Of a stretch of 64,000 bases of DNA, positions 29,981-39,428 are shown piece after piece. Location of the stretch: contig MLAK01000849.1 in assembly GCA_001839685.1 (NCBI GenBank), forward strand, positions 114,208-178,207, read 5' to 3'. The translations under genes and the position numbers were made by a program. Below the pieces are notes generated by a model. That model did no database searches and was not told the DNA's origin. It was given only the letters and a program-made list of their open reading frames with translations. This DNA comes from Tritrichomonas foetus (Eukaryota > Parabasalia > Tritrichomonadida > Tritrichomonadidae). Every line of letters begins with the position of its first letter. Position 1 is the first letter of the stretch.

Positions 29981-30472
29981 TTATTAAGAGCAACCAACTT
30001 TACTGTGAACACTTTTCGGTAATTTAACCTTTCATTTGACCTTAAAGACTCACAATAAAACTAGTAGAACTTTTTATTTGGGAAACCTTTCGATTTCATT
30101 CCCAAATCATTCGTGTATTTATTAATAAACTGTAACGTTCATTATTTTTCCATAAAATTTGTTTTTTCATTATTTCAATTTTCTTCGAGTAAATGATTAT
30201 TTTAATTATAGAGAAATCTTATTTATGTTTATTTAAAAAAATTGATGATGTGATTTCTCGATGGTTAAACATAATTTTCAGAGAAGAAAGGAGGATTTGG
30301 TCGCATAACAATCATCAAAACAATCCAACTTTTTCTAATGTTTATTTCAACTTTTTATGAAAGACATATGCATGGAAGAAAACATTCAATGACTTATCCT
30401 AAAATTAATTGAAAGAATTAAGACATGATTGAAAAGTTTTGATGACTTTCTTTGTAATTTTATCGTCCAAAA
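29981..30472. other. Intergenic region
   Basis: AT-rich spacer between two genes on the same strand. No ORF or RNA gene recognised. Confidence 0.5.
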
Positions 30473-33148
30473 ATGAAAGCCAAAAAAATCGATTTTCTCA
30501 GTATTCATAAAAGAGTTATTCAAGAACACCAGCTTTCATTAATGCTCTCGGGGGATATTTCTCGCCAACGCCAGCAAATCGGGCAAACAATCAGAAAAGT
30601 ATTAATAGATTTTCGATCATTCTGCTTCCTCGACACGTGGTACACCAGACTTTCAATGACGGACATCACTCAATTTCTGCAGTCATCAATTTATCGTCGT
30701 TCGACCCGCCAAGTTTTTGAAAATCCATCATCACTTCCATTTTCGACCTCCATCACAATCAAAATCAATCAATTCATGAAATCATTCCCAAATTTTTACA
30801 ATTTGTTTTTCGAATGTGTTGTCTCCTACTTCAACAGTCCGCACAGTGACCCGGAATACAATCCATGCGACAAATCATTGCCTTTTTTTGCATCGTCCAC
30901 ATTTCCGTCACTTTTTGGATATGGCTGGTGTGTTGAGCAATCTGCACTTTATGCCGAATCAATAATCCATCTTCTATCCCTTGAAATGAACCGAACATCA
31001 TCACTATTGTCTTCTGAATTTCGAAACTCGTTTATGAGAGAAGTTGTCAGGCAGTTTATGCATGTTGTTGGTGTTCAAAGGTATCTTCAAATGGCTCTTT
31101 CTTCAAACTACTGGCGCTTAATTAATGATGTACGACTTGATAAAACAGAACCGAATTCATTCGAATGGTTTGAAATACTTTCTGGATATGTTCGACTATT
31201 TGAAAAAGAACTACTTGGATGTATATCACATATGCCACCAATTCTTCTTTATTTTTTTAAACGTGTAGCCGAAATTGATTCATCAGGTAGAAATTTATTA
31301 TTGGAATTTGTTTTCTTTGATTATCTTCTACAGCCTGCTTTACTGAATCCAAAACTATTTGCATTAATTCCTGAAACTGCTCCGCCTCCTTCTTCGTCAT
31401 GCTTAACTTCTTTAACTAGGCTGATTCGCTGGGCTGTGAATCCAAATTCCATTCCACAGAAGTTTGAATTCATTAAATCGGAAATTCCAATTTTCAATAA
31501 AATTAAAATGAAAAAAATTGTTGCGAAATTAGCGGAATTTAATGGATCAATTAATGGGATTTATGCAAAGAAATTACAAGAAATTTCTGATGTTAAGTAT
31601 CATTTATTACTTCTGTCTGTAAATGACGTTCTTTTTCTTACAAAAATTGTGAATGAAAGTATTGAAAAAATAACGAATTTCCCACAGGCAGAAAAAGACC
31701 GTCTTAAAAATTTATGTAATATTTCTATAACTCTTGAAAATGATGATCTTTATGATTTTTGGTTTCAAGCATTTAAATTGCCTGATTTACCAGAAAACTT
31801 CCCGGTGCAGGCGAATACTCCACATGAACTTGTTCTTCCTGTGATAAAAACACATACACGTAATTTTTCATCCAAAAATACTTCACCCAAACATTCCAAC
31901 CCTTCACCAAGCAATCATTCACCTACTAATTCTTCAATAAAAGATTCTTCAACAAGTAACACTTCAACAAATCATCCTTCTGTTTCCGTATCAAAGAAAC
32001 CTAATGATCATCCAACTAATTCCTCAGCTACTTCTTCATCTGTTTCTTCTTCGAATAAATTATTATTTGAGTCTTTAGCTGATCCGGAAAATGAATTTAG
32101 GAAAGTCATTCTCCATTTAATTAATTACCTGCAGGGTCTCAAACCATCAAAAACAGCACCTTCTTCACTTGGTAAATTTTTGGCGTATCAAAAAAATCAT
32201 GCAATTCAAATGGCATCAACTGAATGGACAACTCGAACTAAAGCAATACAAGCTAAATTAATAAAATCTGGAAAATCAAGCCATGAAATATTAAAAGCTG
32301 TAAATATTATGACAAATATCGGTTTGAATAATTCTGCTAAACTTTTGAATAAATCTTTCTTACATCAACAATGCATTGATGAATTAAATAAATTAACATC
32401 TGAAACAAATATTATGAAATCTCAATTAGAACCAATAATCCACCAATCATTGTTACGTCTTTATTTTCATCGTCGTAAAAAAGTTAAAGAAAATGTAATC
32501 AATAATAGAACCAATTATATGATTAAACAAAGTTTGTGGGTTGATTTTTTAGCGCCTAACATTAAACGTGTTATTAAATTTTCTAACTCTCTTGGTTTTG
32601 AACCAAATAATGAAGATTATGATTTAAGGCTAACTAAGCAATTTCATTCAGAAATTTGCGAATTAATGACATTTTCTGATTTTAAAGCAGCTAATCCAAA
32701 CTATGCTGAAATTGATAAAAAAGTTGATGCTAAATATATAACATTATTAAAACGATTCACGAAAGAGCAAAAGTCGCAAGTTGTAAATAATTTGCTTTCT
32801 TCACCTTCATGTTTTGATACTGTTGTTCATATTATTCGAAATGGTATCAGAGATGGAGCACCGTTAGAAAGACTTGAACAGATAAAATCATGCGCTGCCT
32901 TAATAAAGAATTTATATAGTGTTGAAGCAAGTGATGAAGATAGTTCTTCTTCAAAAGATTATGGAAATTTGTTCATTTATATTCTTTTGAGAGCAAAAAT
33001 TCCAGAACTTGCCTCACTGACACAATACATCTCTCACTTTCTAATTTTCTCGGATGATCGAACGAAAGTGTTGACGCCTGAGGAAAAGGATGATGCAACA
33101 ACATTTTTAAGTGCGGCGTCACAAATTATTGCGAGTGTAATTCACTAA
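30473..33148 (+). CDS. RasGAP-VPS9 protein, GAPVD1-like
   Basis: The 891-residue protein has a RasGAP-like all-helical N-terminal half (about residues 1-340; RNLLLEFVFFDYLLQPALLN fits the GAP core). A Ser/Thr/Asn/Pro-rich linker lies near 455-535. The C-terminal half ends in a VPS9-type exchange domain (SKDYGNLFIYILLRAKIPEL followed by TQYISHFL). This pairing is typical of GAPVD1/RME-6, which turns off a Ras-like GTPase and activates Rab5 on clathrin-coated vesicles. The catalytic arginine finger of the GAP domain could not be assigned with certainty. Confidence 0.72.
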   Translation: MKAKKIDFLSIHKRVIQEHQLSLMLSGDISRQRQQIGQTIRKVLIDFRSFCFLDTWYTRLSMTDITQFLQSSIYRRSTRQVFENPSSLPFSTSITIKINQFMKSFPNFYNLFFECVVSYFNSPHSDPEYNPCDKSLPFFASSTFPSLFGYGWCVEQSALYAESIIHLLSLEMNRTSSLLSSEFRNSFMREVVRQFMHVVGVQRYLQMALSSNYWRLINDVRLDKTEPNSFEWFEILSGYVRLFEKELLGCISHMPPILLYFFKRVAEIDSSGRNLLLEFVFFDYLLQPALLNPKLFALIPETAPPPSSSCLTSLTRLIRWAVNPNSIPQKFEFIKSEIPIFNKIKMKKIVAKLAEFNGSINGIYAKKLQEISDVKYHLLLLSVNDVLFLTKIVNESIEKITNFPQAEKDRLKNLCNISITLENDDLYDFWFQAFKLPDLPENFPVQANTPHELVLPVIKTHTRNFSSKNTSPKHSNPSPSNHSPTNSSIKDSSTSNTSTNHPSVSVSKKPNDHPTNSSATSSSVSSSNKLLFESLADPENEFRKVILHLINYLQGLKPSKTAPSSLGKFLAYQKNHAIQMASTEWTTRTKAIQAKLIKSGKSSHEILKAVNIMTNIGLNNSAKLLNKSFLHQQCIDELNKLTSETNIMKSQLEPIIHQSLLRLYFHRRKKVKENVINNRTNYMIKQSLWVDFLAPNIKRVIKFSNSLGFEPNNEDYDLRLTKQFHSEICELMTFSDFKAANPNYAEIDKKVDAKYITLLKRFTKEQKSQVVNNLLSSPSCFDTVVHIIRNGIRDGAPLERLEQIKSCAALIKNLYSVEASDEDSSSSKDYGNLFIYILLRAKIPELASLTQYISHFLIFSDDRTKVLTPEEKDDATTFLSAASQIIASVIH

Positions 33149-33497
33149 AACTGTTATCATATTTTATAATTCATTCTCTTAATTTCATTTTTAATCTTAC
33201 TATTGCTATTGATAATTCCAAAATGTTAATATTAACGTTATTATGATGATGATGACTTTTCCCTTATTCTACATTTTAACTGTGAATAGAAAAAAGCCAT
33301 TTTGAAACTAAATAGATCAGCAACTGCATATTTTCCTTTTGCTGCATATTTCTGTAAATCATTGAAGAGAATTTGATATTTTCAGAAGTATTGGGCCCAA
33401 AAGATGAACGAAATTATCTTTTATCTTCATTTAACTTTTTGATTTATGTATCAAAGTGAGGATAATTTTATATCAAAAATTTCGAATCTCAGTTACA
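33149..33497. other. Intergenic region
   Basis: AT-rich spacer with a short GATGATGATGA run. The downstream gene's frame is open from 33456 but lacks an ATG until 33498. Confidence 0.5.
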
Positions 33498-34085
33498 ATG
33501 AAAGAAAAAACTTTCTTGGTTGTTGGAATATGCTCATTATGTTCTCTCGCAGTTACCATCACTACTATTATAATTGCATCGATTTGGGTCAAAAGCACTA
33601 AGTATCTACGATATTCAGCAGATTCTGAGATCAGGTCAATTTACAATCTTAATGTTGTAGTTATTACATTTGCTTCATTAACAATTGCTTCATTTTTTAT
33701 ATGGGGATTAATTGTTTTAGCTGTCAATGAAGGAGTAATAAAAATGATTTTTTCTTTTTTAATGATTCATTGGGGGTTTGCAATTATCATGTGTGCGTGT
33801 GCAATAGCAATGTCAACAAAAACTATATCCGATTCTAAATGCAATAAAATCAAAACAACAATAAATTATGAAATTGCCAATTGGAAAGGAAAATGGACAG
33901 AAGAAAACATTGAGAAATATCAAAAATATCTAATTGAACATCCAAATTATTACACTACATATTGCTCGGGGTATTCTAAGAAGCTAATCATTCCAAGTTC
34001 AATCACACTTGCATTTGTGTTGATCTGTGTTGTTTTCGCACTAATAAATATAGTTCTGATGATTAGAGACCCAGTTAGCGATTAA
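33498..34085 (+). CDS. Four-TM protein, tetraspanin-like
   Basis: The 195-residue protein has four hydrophobic segments (about residues 5-30, 50-75, 80-110 and 160-185). The loop between the third and fourth is about 50 residues and contains two cysteines (SKCNK and YCSGYSK). The topology fits tetraspanins, an expanded surface family in trichomonads, but the Cys-Cys-Gly motif is missing, so this is a divergent member or a look-alike. The start is the first ATG; the frame extends upstream through a GTG without another ATG. Confidence 0.6.
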   Translation: MKEKTFLVVGICSLCSLAVTITTIIIASIWVKSTKYLRYSADSEIRSIYNLNVVVITFASLTIASFFIWGLIVLAVNEGVIKMIFSFLMIHWGFAIIMCACAIAMSTKTISDSKCNKIKTTINYEIANWKGKWTEENIEKYQKYLIEHPNYYTTYCSGYSKKLIIPSSITLAFVLICVVFALINIVLMIRDPVSD

Positions 34086-34369
34086 ATTATATTTCAACTT
34101 TCTATTCTTTCTTATTATAATCATTCATTGACTATAAATCTATTTTCAATTTCATTGCTTCATGAAAAGTTATCTTCTATTTCAGTATTTTTATCATGAC
34201 AACATGTTGTCATTAGTTGTGATTGATTTATGAAATACCTAACTAGTAAGTGTATTTCTCAAATCGTGAAAGTCTTGAAAGAATGATCGACATGATTTCT
34301 ATATAAGAAAGCTCAAAACTTTCCTTAAAAATAAACTATAGAAAAAGTTGATGATTAAGATGATCATTT

Positions 34370-34987
34370 TTACTCAAGATAATCAAAATCTTCTTGAATT
34401 TCGAAAACAGCTGTGAATTTTTCTGGAAGCAAATTAAACGTTTTCTTTGCATATGATCTGCATGCGAAAATATTGTCTGTCCAGCGATTTGCAGAATCGA
34501 ATGCTATCTGTGACTTCACTTCCAGCCCCTTCAAATATTCTGGATTGAATTGTTGGTATTTTTCTGCACTTTTCTTTATTTCTTCGATCTCTCGAAGAAA
34601 TTCACTGATTTCGACATCAATCAGAACTCGTTCTTCGCTTTCCTCTCTTCCCGGTTCTAGTTCTTTGATTTCACCCTGTAGGTTTTGAATCTCTTTTGTC
34701 AGGTCAGCAGCCTGCTTGGTGAGATTTTCTGTTTCGACCGTTCGACGGTTACAAGCCTCCGAAGCGAAGCACCAGTAGTAATTTGAACTTCCAATCTTGT
34801 CAAATGACACCAAATCGCAGTCACAAAGCTCTTGGAGGATTTCTTTCACTGTCATTGATGGAATGCCCTTTTTCTTTGGGCAATCTTTCTCCAACTCCTT
34901 CAAAGTCCAAATGTCATTACTTTCCATCATCAACTGCTGCATTGCACTGAGTTTGTCAGCACGAGACATTCCTTTCTTCCGTGACAT
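34370..34987 (-). CDS. MND1: Meiotic protein MND1
   Basis: The 205-residue protein matches MND1 in length and order. It starts MSRKKGMSRADKLSAMQQLM and continues with a winged-helix (WTLKELEKDCPKKKGIPSMT, VKEILQELCDCDLV, SSNYYWCF). A long coiled coil and a C-terminal helix follow. MND1 pairs with HOP2 to stimulate Dmc1/Rad51 strand invasion in meiosis. Its conservation bears on whether this supposedly asexual lineage keeps a meiotic or parasexual programme. A GTTAACGGTCACC element lies just upstream. Confidence 0.93.
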   Translation of the reverse strand: MSRKKGMSRADKLSAMQQLMMESNDIWTLKELEKDCPKKKGIPSMTVKEILQELCDCDLVSFDKIGSSNYYWCFASEACNRRTVETENLTKQAADLTKEIQNLQGEIKELEPGREESEERVLIDVEISEFLREIEEIKKSAEKYQQFNPEYLKGLEVKSQIAFDSANRWTDNIFACRSYAKKTFNLLPEKFTAVFEIQEDFDYLE

Positions 34988-35382
34988 TTTTCATCAAAAT
35001 GGTGACCGTTAACAACATCAAAATATTGATTCACTGTGGTCTGTTCGCATCAAATTTTGGTTGTTTGCTACAAAAACTTGGTGAACCCAAAAACTTTGTA
35101 AGCAAGAAAAGAAATCAATTTCATATGATCTCAGTTTCATTAATAAAAAACACATATTTTCTTCTATCTGATTGATACAAGACATCTTTTTTTTCCGTAC
35201 ATGAGCTAGTCTTTTTTCGAGAGGTTTCTCGCTATTCAAAAATGGTCAAATATAAGGCGAAATAAGGTGAAATAGATTTCATTTTCTTGATCGTGAATTC
35301 ACATAAATACGAAACAAAAAAGTGAAAATAAAAGTGAGAATTAGAATGATAAACATTACTTTATTAAAAATAAACAACAAAC
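34988..35382. other. Intergenic region
   Basis: Holds the MND1 promoter element and the 3' flank of the bZIP gene. Short open frames here start without ATG and overlap one another, and I do not regard them as genes. Confidence 0.5.
35004..35011 (+). promoter_or_regulatory. Myb-like promoter element next to MND1
   Basis: GACCGTTA on the plus strand, 17 bases upstream of the minus-strand MND1 ATG. Relative to that gene the word is inverted compared with other genes here, so the element may work in either orientation. Confidence 0.4.
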
Positions 35383-35910
35383 TCATTTTGGATTCATGAT
35401 CTTCGACATGAATGATTGGAAGAATTGAAGCTCGCTTTCCAAAAGCTTATTTTCCACTTTCAGAGACTGAACTTGGCCACAAAGGCTGAGAGCTTGCTGG
35501 CGAAGGACGTCATTTGATTCTTCCAATTCAGCCAAATATTTGTCCTTCTTTTGTCTCCACTTTTGGGCAGCAACTCTGTTTCTTTCTTTAAGGTCTTTCT
35601 TTTCAGGGGAATCTTGTGAACTCATGTCTTCATCTTCAGATGATGATTTGGAAACATTTTGATCAAGGCGAATGTTTTGAAGGATAGGAAGGGTTGGAAT
35701 ATTGTGATTGATATTATGCATGTTGTTATTGGGGAGACTATTTTGTAGGCTATTTTGAAGATTCGGGTATTGTTGACGATCGGATATCATATCAGATGGA
35801 TTGATACCTTGAACAGTTGGTCTGATTTTCAGTGGTGGGAGAAATACACCAGGTGAAATAGCAACACTTTCTTGGAACTTTGGTGGAAGGTATGCTGGAT
35901 AGAACTGCAT
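35383..35910 (-). CDS. bZIP transcription factor
   Basis: The 175-residue protein has a polar, Asn/Gln/Pro-rich N-terminal half and an acidic Ser patch (SKSSSEDEDMSSQDSPEK). A bZIP domain follows: basic region KERNRVAAQKWRQKKDKY (about residues 107-125), then heptad leucines through residue 160. The NxxAAxxWR pattern differs from the usual NxxAAxxCR/SR by tryptophan. It should bind DNA as a dimer, of ATF/CREB or AP-1 type. The start is the first ATG; the frame upstream contains only a GTG. Confidence 0.88.
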   Translation of the reverse strand: MQFYPAYLPPKFQESVAISPGVFLPPLKIRPTVQGINPSDMISDRQQYPNLQNSLQNSLPNNNMHNINHNIPTLPILQNIRLDQNVSKSSSEDEDMSSQDSPEKKDLKERNRVAAQKWRQKKDKYLAELEESNDVLRQQALSLCGQVQSLKVENKLLESELQFFQSFMSKIMNPK

Positions 35911-36896
35911 TTCGAATAAAATAATAATTTTTGAGAATCTGTGATGTGATTTCACTTGATGCGATATGATTTTTTTCTACATCATAATCATATCACATGA
36001 TACCTTGAAAATTGAATAATAGTATTTCAAGTAATTTGAGAAGGAATTGTATTGGTTTATTCAACGACTGTGAATGATTCAGAATAGTTTTCAGAAGAGT
36101 AAGTTGTTTTATATATTCAAATAATTGAATAAATTTCTCATTTAATTTATTTGAGATACTTTTCGGTCAATCTATTCATTTATTCAATATCAACATGAAA
36201 AAATATCGTTTTCTATAGAATTTTTTCGTTTTCTTTGAAAAACTGATAGGACAGAAAATTTTATGTGAGGAATCTGTGATTATACCAGAGTTTTTATGGT
36301 TTTATTGATAATCCATTGGTGAAATACATGTTTTCTAAACTAAGAAAAAATAAATCGGCGAAAATCGTGAAATAGAAATCAAATAAATGAAGCGATAACC
36401 TACCAACTTTTTCAATATGACAGATAATAGGATTCAATTTATTCAAATGAATTCAATAATATTGAAAAAGTTCATGTATTGGACAAGTGTAGTTTTATTC
36501 GTGTGCATTTTTCGTTGATGATTTAGTTTTTTGTTTGCAGAAAAGAAATAGAATCGAGGAGATAATGAATTAGTTACCAATTCTTCATGAGAAAGATTCA
36601 AACAATGATCTCTATAATGGATAACCAAAATATAATTTACTTGAAATACGAGATATGGTTATATTTTTTCCTTAGAAGCACGTTTAAAAAATCATTCTTT
36701 ATCCCTGATGCGCACTTACAAATATAGAAATTCTTCTAAGTACATCAGATTTTGCATTGTTATGCACTTCTTTCACCATAGTTTCTTTCATCAAGGTATT
36801 CACACATTTTTGATTTTTCAAATTTTATTTTATCGCAATTATGTGCCAGCACCACGAAGCGGTTTATTTAAACATATAACTTGATAAAACAATATT

Positions 36897-37013
36897 CTAT
36901 AAAATGAAGAAGTTAGCACTCAAAAGAAGATTAGAACTTTCCTCATTCTGAAGAAGTAATTTGGCCTTTAAAATAGTGGCAAGTTCCATCAGTTTGTAAT
37001 CATTGGCAGTCAT
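36897..37013 (-). CDS. Possible 38-residue microprotein
   Basis: A minus-strand ATG-to-TAG frame encodes 38 residues starting MTANDYKLMELATILKAKLL. It forms one amphipathic helix with codons less AT-biased than the surrounding spacer. No family is recognised, and an ORF this short can arise by chance. An AT-rich leader with TCATCT precedes it. Confidence 0.2.
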   Translation of the reverse strand: MTANDYKLMELATILKAKLLLQNEESSNLLLSANFFIL

Positions 37014-37052
37014 AGGATAATCAGATGAATTATAATAATCAAATTGATTTTC

Positions 37053-37070
37053 AAAAAAAAAAAAAAAAAA
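37053..37070. repeat. A18 homopolymer
   Basis: Eighteen consecutive adenines between the microprotein candidate and the metallo-hydrolase gene. Confidence 0.95.
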
Positions 37071-37219
37071 CTTCAACTTTTTCTGAAAATCTATTCCGAA
37101 CTTTTTAATAAATTAATTGTAATCATCATTAACAATCAACTTTTTGAATATTTTAAATCATTCAAAAAGTCGCGCACGAAGTGAAAATTGAACCTCAACA
37201 GTTTTTTCTTACCTTCTTG

Positions 37220-38086
37220 ATGATTTTCAATTCATTTACTTTTGCACAGCTCATAGTTTTCATTCCATTCACTATCCTTTCTTTGATTCATTTGTTGAAA
37301 AGGAAAAGCACTTTTTCATATATTTCATTTATATCACTTACACTTTTATTTTCCTCTGCTCTTTATTATGGATTGCCACAAGATTATGGAGAAAACGTTT
37401 ACAATGTTGGCGGCTTTTTTGTTAACAGTTATTTAATCAATACAACCAAAGGCTATGTTCTTGTTGATACTGGTTTACCATTTAATTATTATTTCTTTAA
37501 GTGGAATCTTCATTTGTTAAATGTTCAAATGAGTGAAATTAAATATATTGTAATCACACATTTCCATTTTGATCATGTTGGATTTCTTCCCAAACTTCTT
37601 GAAGTTACAAATGCTACTGTTATCTTAAATAAAATGACAGACGAAAGAATGGAAAGTGGAAATAAATCATTCACTGGTGGCTGCTCCAATAAACTCACAA
37701 AGTATGCTTATCATTCACGAAAAACACAAAAAACAATGAAAATTCCAGAAAATCGAAAGCAATATTTTAATGGTCACCAAATTTTAATTCGGGAAGGATT
37801 CAATTTAACTTTACTTTTCCTTCCAGGTCATGTACTTGATCAAATTGGTGTTCAACTAAAAGATGGAAGACTCATATGCGGTGATATGGCCATGAATGGA
37901 ATTTTATCTTCGCATTTCCATCCAATTTATGTAGAAGACTTGAAAGCGTTCAAAAAGAGCTGGAATTATGCAAAACGTGCAAACATTAAGAGAATATTTG
38001 CAGGACATGGCCATCCAATAACAATTGACCAACTGATGGACAATATTATGTATCTGGATTCTCATCCACTTTTAACTTTAGAATAA
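37220..38086 (+). CDS. Membrane-anchored metallo-beta-lactamase-fold hydrolase
   Basis: The 288-residue protein begins with two hydrophobic segments (about residues 1-25 and 32-50), then an MBL fold. The metal site is THFHFDH (HxHxDH). Further ligands are a His in FLPGHVLDQ, an Asp in RLICGDMAM and a final His in IFAGHGHP. The set is complete, so it is probably an active zinc hydrolase, of glyoxalase II-like or lipid-hydrolase type; the substrate is unknown. Orientation suggests the catalytic domain faces the lumen or cell exterior. The start is the first ATG; the frame extends upstream to a GTG. Confidence 0.82.
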   Translation: MIFNSFTFAQLIVFIPFTILSLIHLLKRKSTFSYISFISLTLLFSSALYYGLPQDYGENVYNVGGFFVNSYLINTTKGYVLVDTGLPFNYYFFKWNLHLLNVQMSEIKYIVITHFHFDHVGFLPKLLEVTNATVILNKMTDERMESGNKSFTGGCSNKLTKYAYHSRKTQKTMKIPENRKQYFNGHQILIREGFNLTLLFLPGHVLDQIGVQLKDGRLICGDMAMNGILSSHFHPIYVEDLKAFKKSWNYAKRANIKRIFAGHGHPITIDQLMDNIMYLDSHPLLTLE

Positions 38087-38456
38087 AATAATATACATCC
38101 AATTAGATAAACATCACAGTGTTGTTATATTTGATTTATTATATCAATATAATATTTGTTTATAAATGCTATTTCATCTAAATTTTGATTTCCCACGAGT
38201 AAATTTGTTATGTGTTCCATATAATTCAATTGGTTTTCTATTGCTTTATTTAGAATCTTAGGAAAACTCATCAAAAAAAGCAGAGTGTAAACTCTTTTCT
38301 TCATATTGTCTTGCTTCTTATCTAGCAGGAGTGAAAGAAACATTACTGACTAGTCTAGTTAAACTAATATGATAATTTTATATATTATGGTGATAAATGC
38401 CTTGAATTTGAGATCAGTTTCTGTTGATGTGCTTGGTGACCGTTTAATCTTCAAAA
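38087..38456. other. Intergenic region
   Basis: AT-rich. It contains the promoter word at 38438-38445. A 72-codon minus-strand open frame is present without coding features. Confidence 0.45.
38438..38445 (+). promoter_or_regulatory. Myb-like promoter element GACCGTTT
   Basis: GACCGTTT followed by AATCTTCAAAA and then the ATG of the small membrane-protein gene. Spacing matches the katanin and aldehyde dehydrogenase genes. It supports that short ORF as a real gene. Confidence 0.6.
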
Positions 38457-38705
38457 ATGCTTTTTTTATTTATCGCCATTGCACGCTCAATTAAGCACGA
38501 AATAATGTATGTTGACAATGCAACAATCGATGAAACCTATCAAGATAACATGGGATTACTCGTTGGTGGAGTTGGCCTGTTGATATATTTATTCCTTTTG
38601 CCGTTCGTTATTGCAATTTACTTTTGTAAAGACTCGTTTATGTGCTGCTACAAATACAGAGAAAAAATGACTTCGAATCAAGTCATGGATGCTTTAATTG
38701 ATTGA
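38457..38705 (+). CDS. Small single-pass membrane protein
   Basis: The 82-residue protein has a short signal-like N terminus (MLFLFIAIARS), about 20 acidic/polar residues, one strong membrane helix (residues 33-55) and a cytosolic tail with CCYKYREK, where the paired cysteines could be palmitoylated. No family is recognised. The well-placed GACCGTTT promoter word 11 bases upstream of the ATG argues that it is expressed. Confidence 0.6.
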   Translation: MLFLFIAIARSIKHEIMYVDNATIDETYQDNMGLLVGGVGLLIYLFLLPFVIAIYFCKDSFMCCYKYREKMTSNQVMDALID

Positions 38706-39428
38706 TTATATCGGAATTGTACCAAAAACGCATTTCAGCGCTGATAATTTTTTACCTGTTTGAATTATTTAAAAAACTATACATCTCTGTTACGATCTTC
38801 CAAAATGAGGAAAACATGGTCGTAAGGCTTTGCTTTGAAAAAATAATGAAAATACTGTTCAATAGTTTTAGTGTTTTTATTATAAATGATGTTCTCCTTT
38901 TATTTGGAGCCGTACTTTCATAGTTCATAGTTTCCTTGACTTCCACCAAAACGTTTTTGAGCTGCCAAAGCTTGTTCCAAAAAGAAAAGGGAAAAGAAAA
39001 TAAAAGGGGAAAGAGAGAGAGGAAAAAAAAAAAAGGAAAGAAAAGAGAAAAGAAAAGAAAAACCGAAAAGTAAAGAAAAGAAAAGAAAAGAAAATATAAA
39101 AGAAAAGAAAAGAAAGAAAATTATAGTTTGATGCTTTTATCCTGAGTTTGTTTGGTTCGAAACCAGTTTTAAAATTGTTATTGCTGCAATCATGAAAAAC
39201 AGGAAACCCAAAATAGTTGTATGTATAAGTTTATTTCAAGCATTTAGCCAAAATATAATGCATGTGATATAAAGTTATTTATTTATTACTGAAATAATTA
39301 AAAAGTTTGGTCGTAATCTTTTTAGACCTTGGTCGTAACAGCGATGTATCAAAAAAAAATATTTAAAAAATATTTCTATCAAAAGCACATAAGATTATAA
39401 ATCTTTTTCGAAAATATATTAGAATTTA
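38706..39428. other. Intergenic region with polypurine tract
   Basis: No gene accepted. A 73-codon plus-strand frame starts with TTG and overlaps the previous stop, so it was not called. The middle is a long purine-only stretch, listed separately. Confidence 0.5.
38979..39120 (+). repeat. Polypurine AAAAG-rich tract
   Basis: About 140 bases, nearly all A and G, made of AAAAGAAAAG-like units with a few interruptions. A sequence of this kind can form triplex or slipped structures and is prone to length change. No coding potential. Confidence 0.9.

Larger units (their letters stand above)
35911..37219. other. 1.3-kb intergenic region
   Basis: AT-rich upstream region of the bZIP and metallo-hydrolase genes. 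It contains an A18 run, a small minus-strand ORF (36897-37013, listed separately) and no tRNA-like element. Other ORFs here have no coding character. Confidence 0.5.

Noticed and set aside
36443..36628. 61-codon minus-strand ORF in the bZIP/metallo-hydrolase spacer
   Set aside because: Composition equals the spacer, and it has no promoter word or family similarity.
38702..38923. 73-codon ORF after the small membrane protein
   Set aside because: It has no ATG at its start, overlaps the previous stop and shows no family features.
39150..39175. GGTTCGAAACC, a tRNA B-box-like sequence
   Set aside because: Neither strand has an acceptor stem, D arm or anticodon arm at the right distance.
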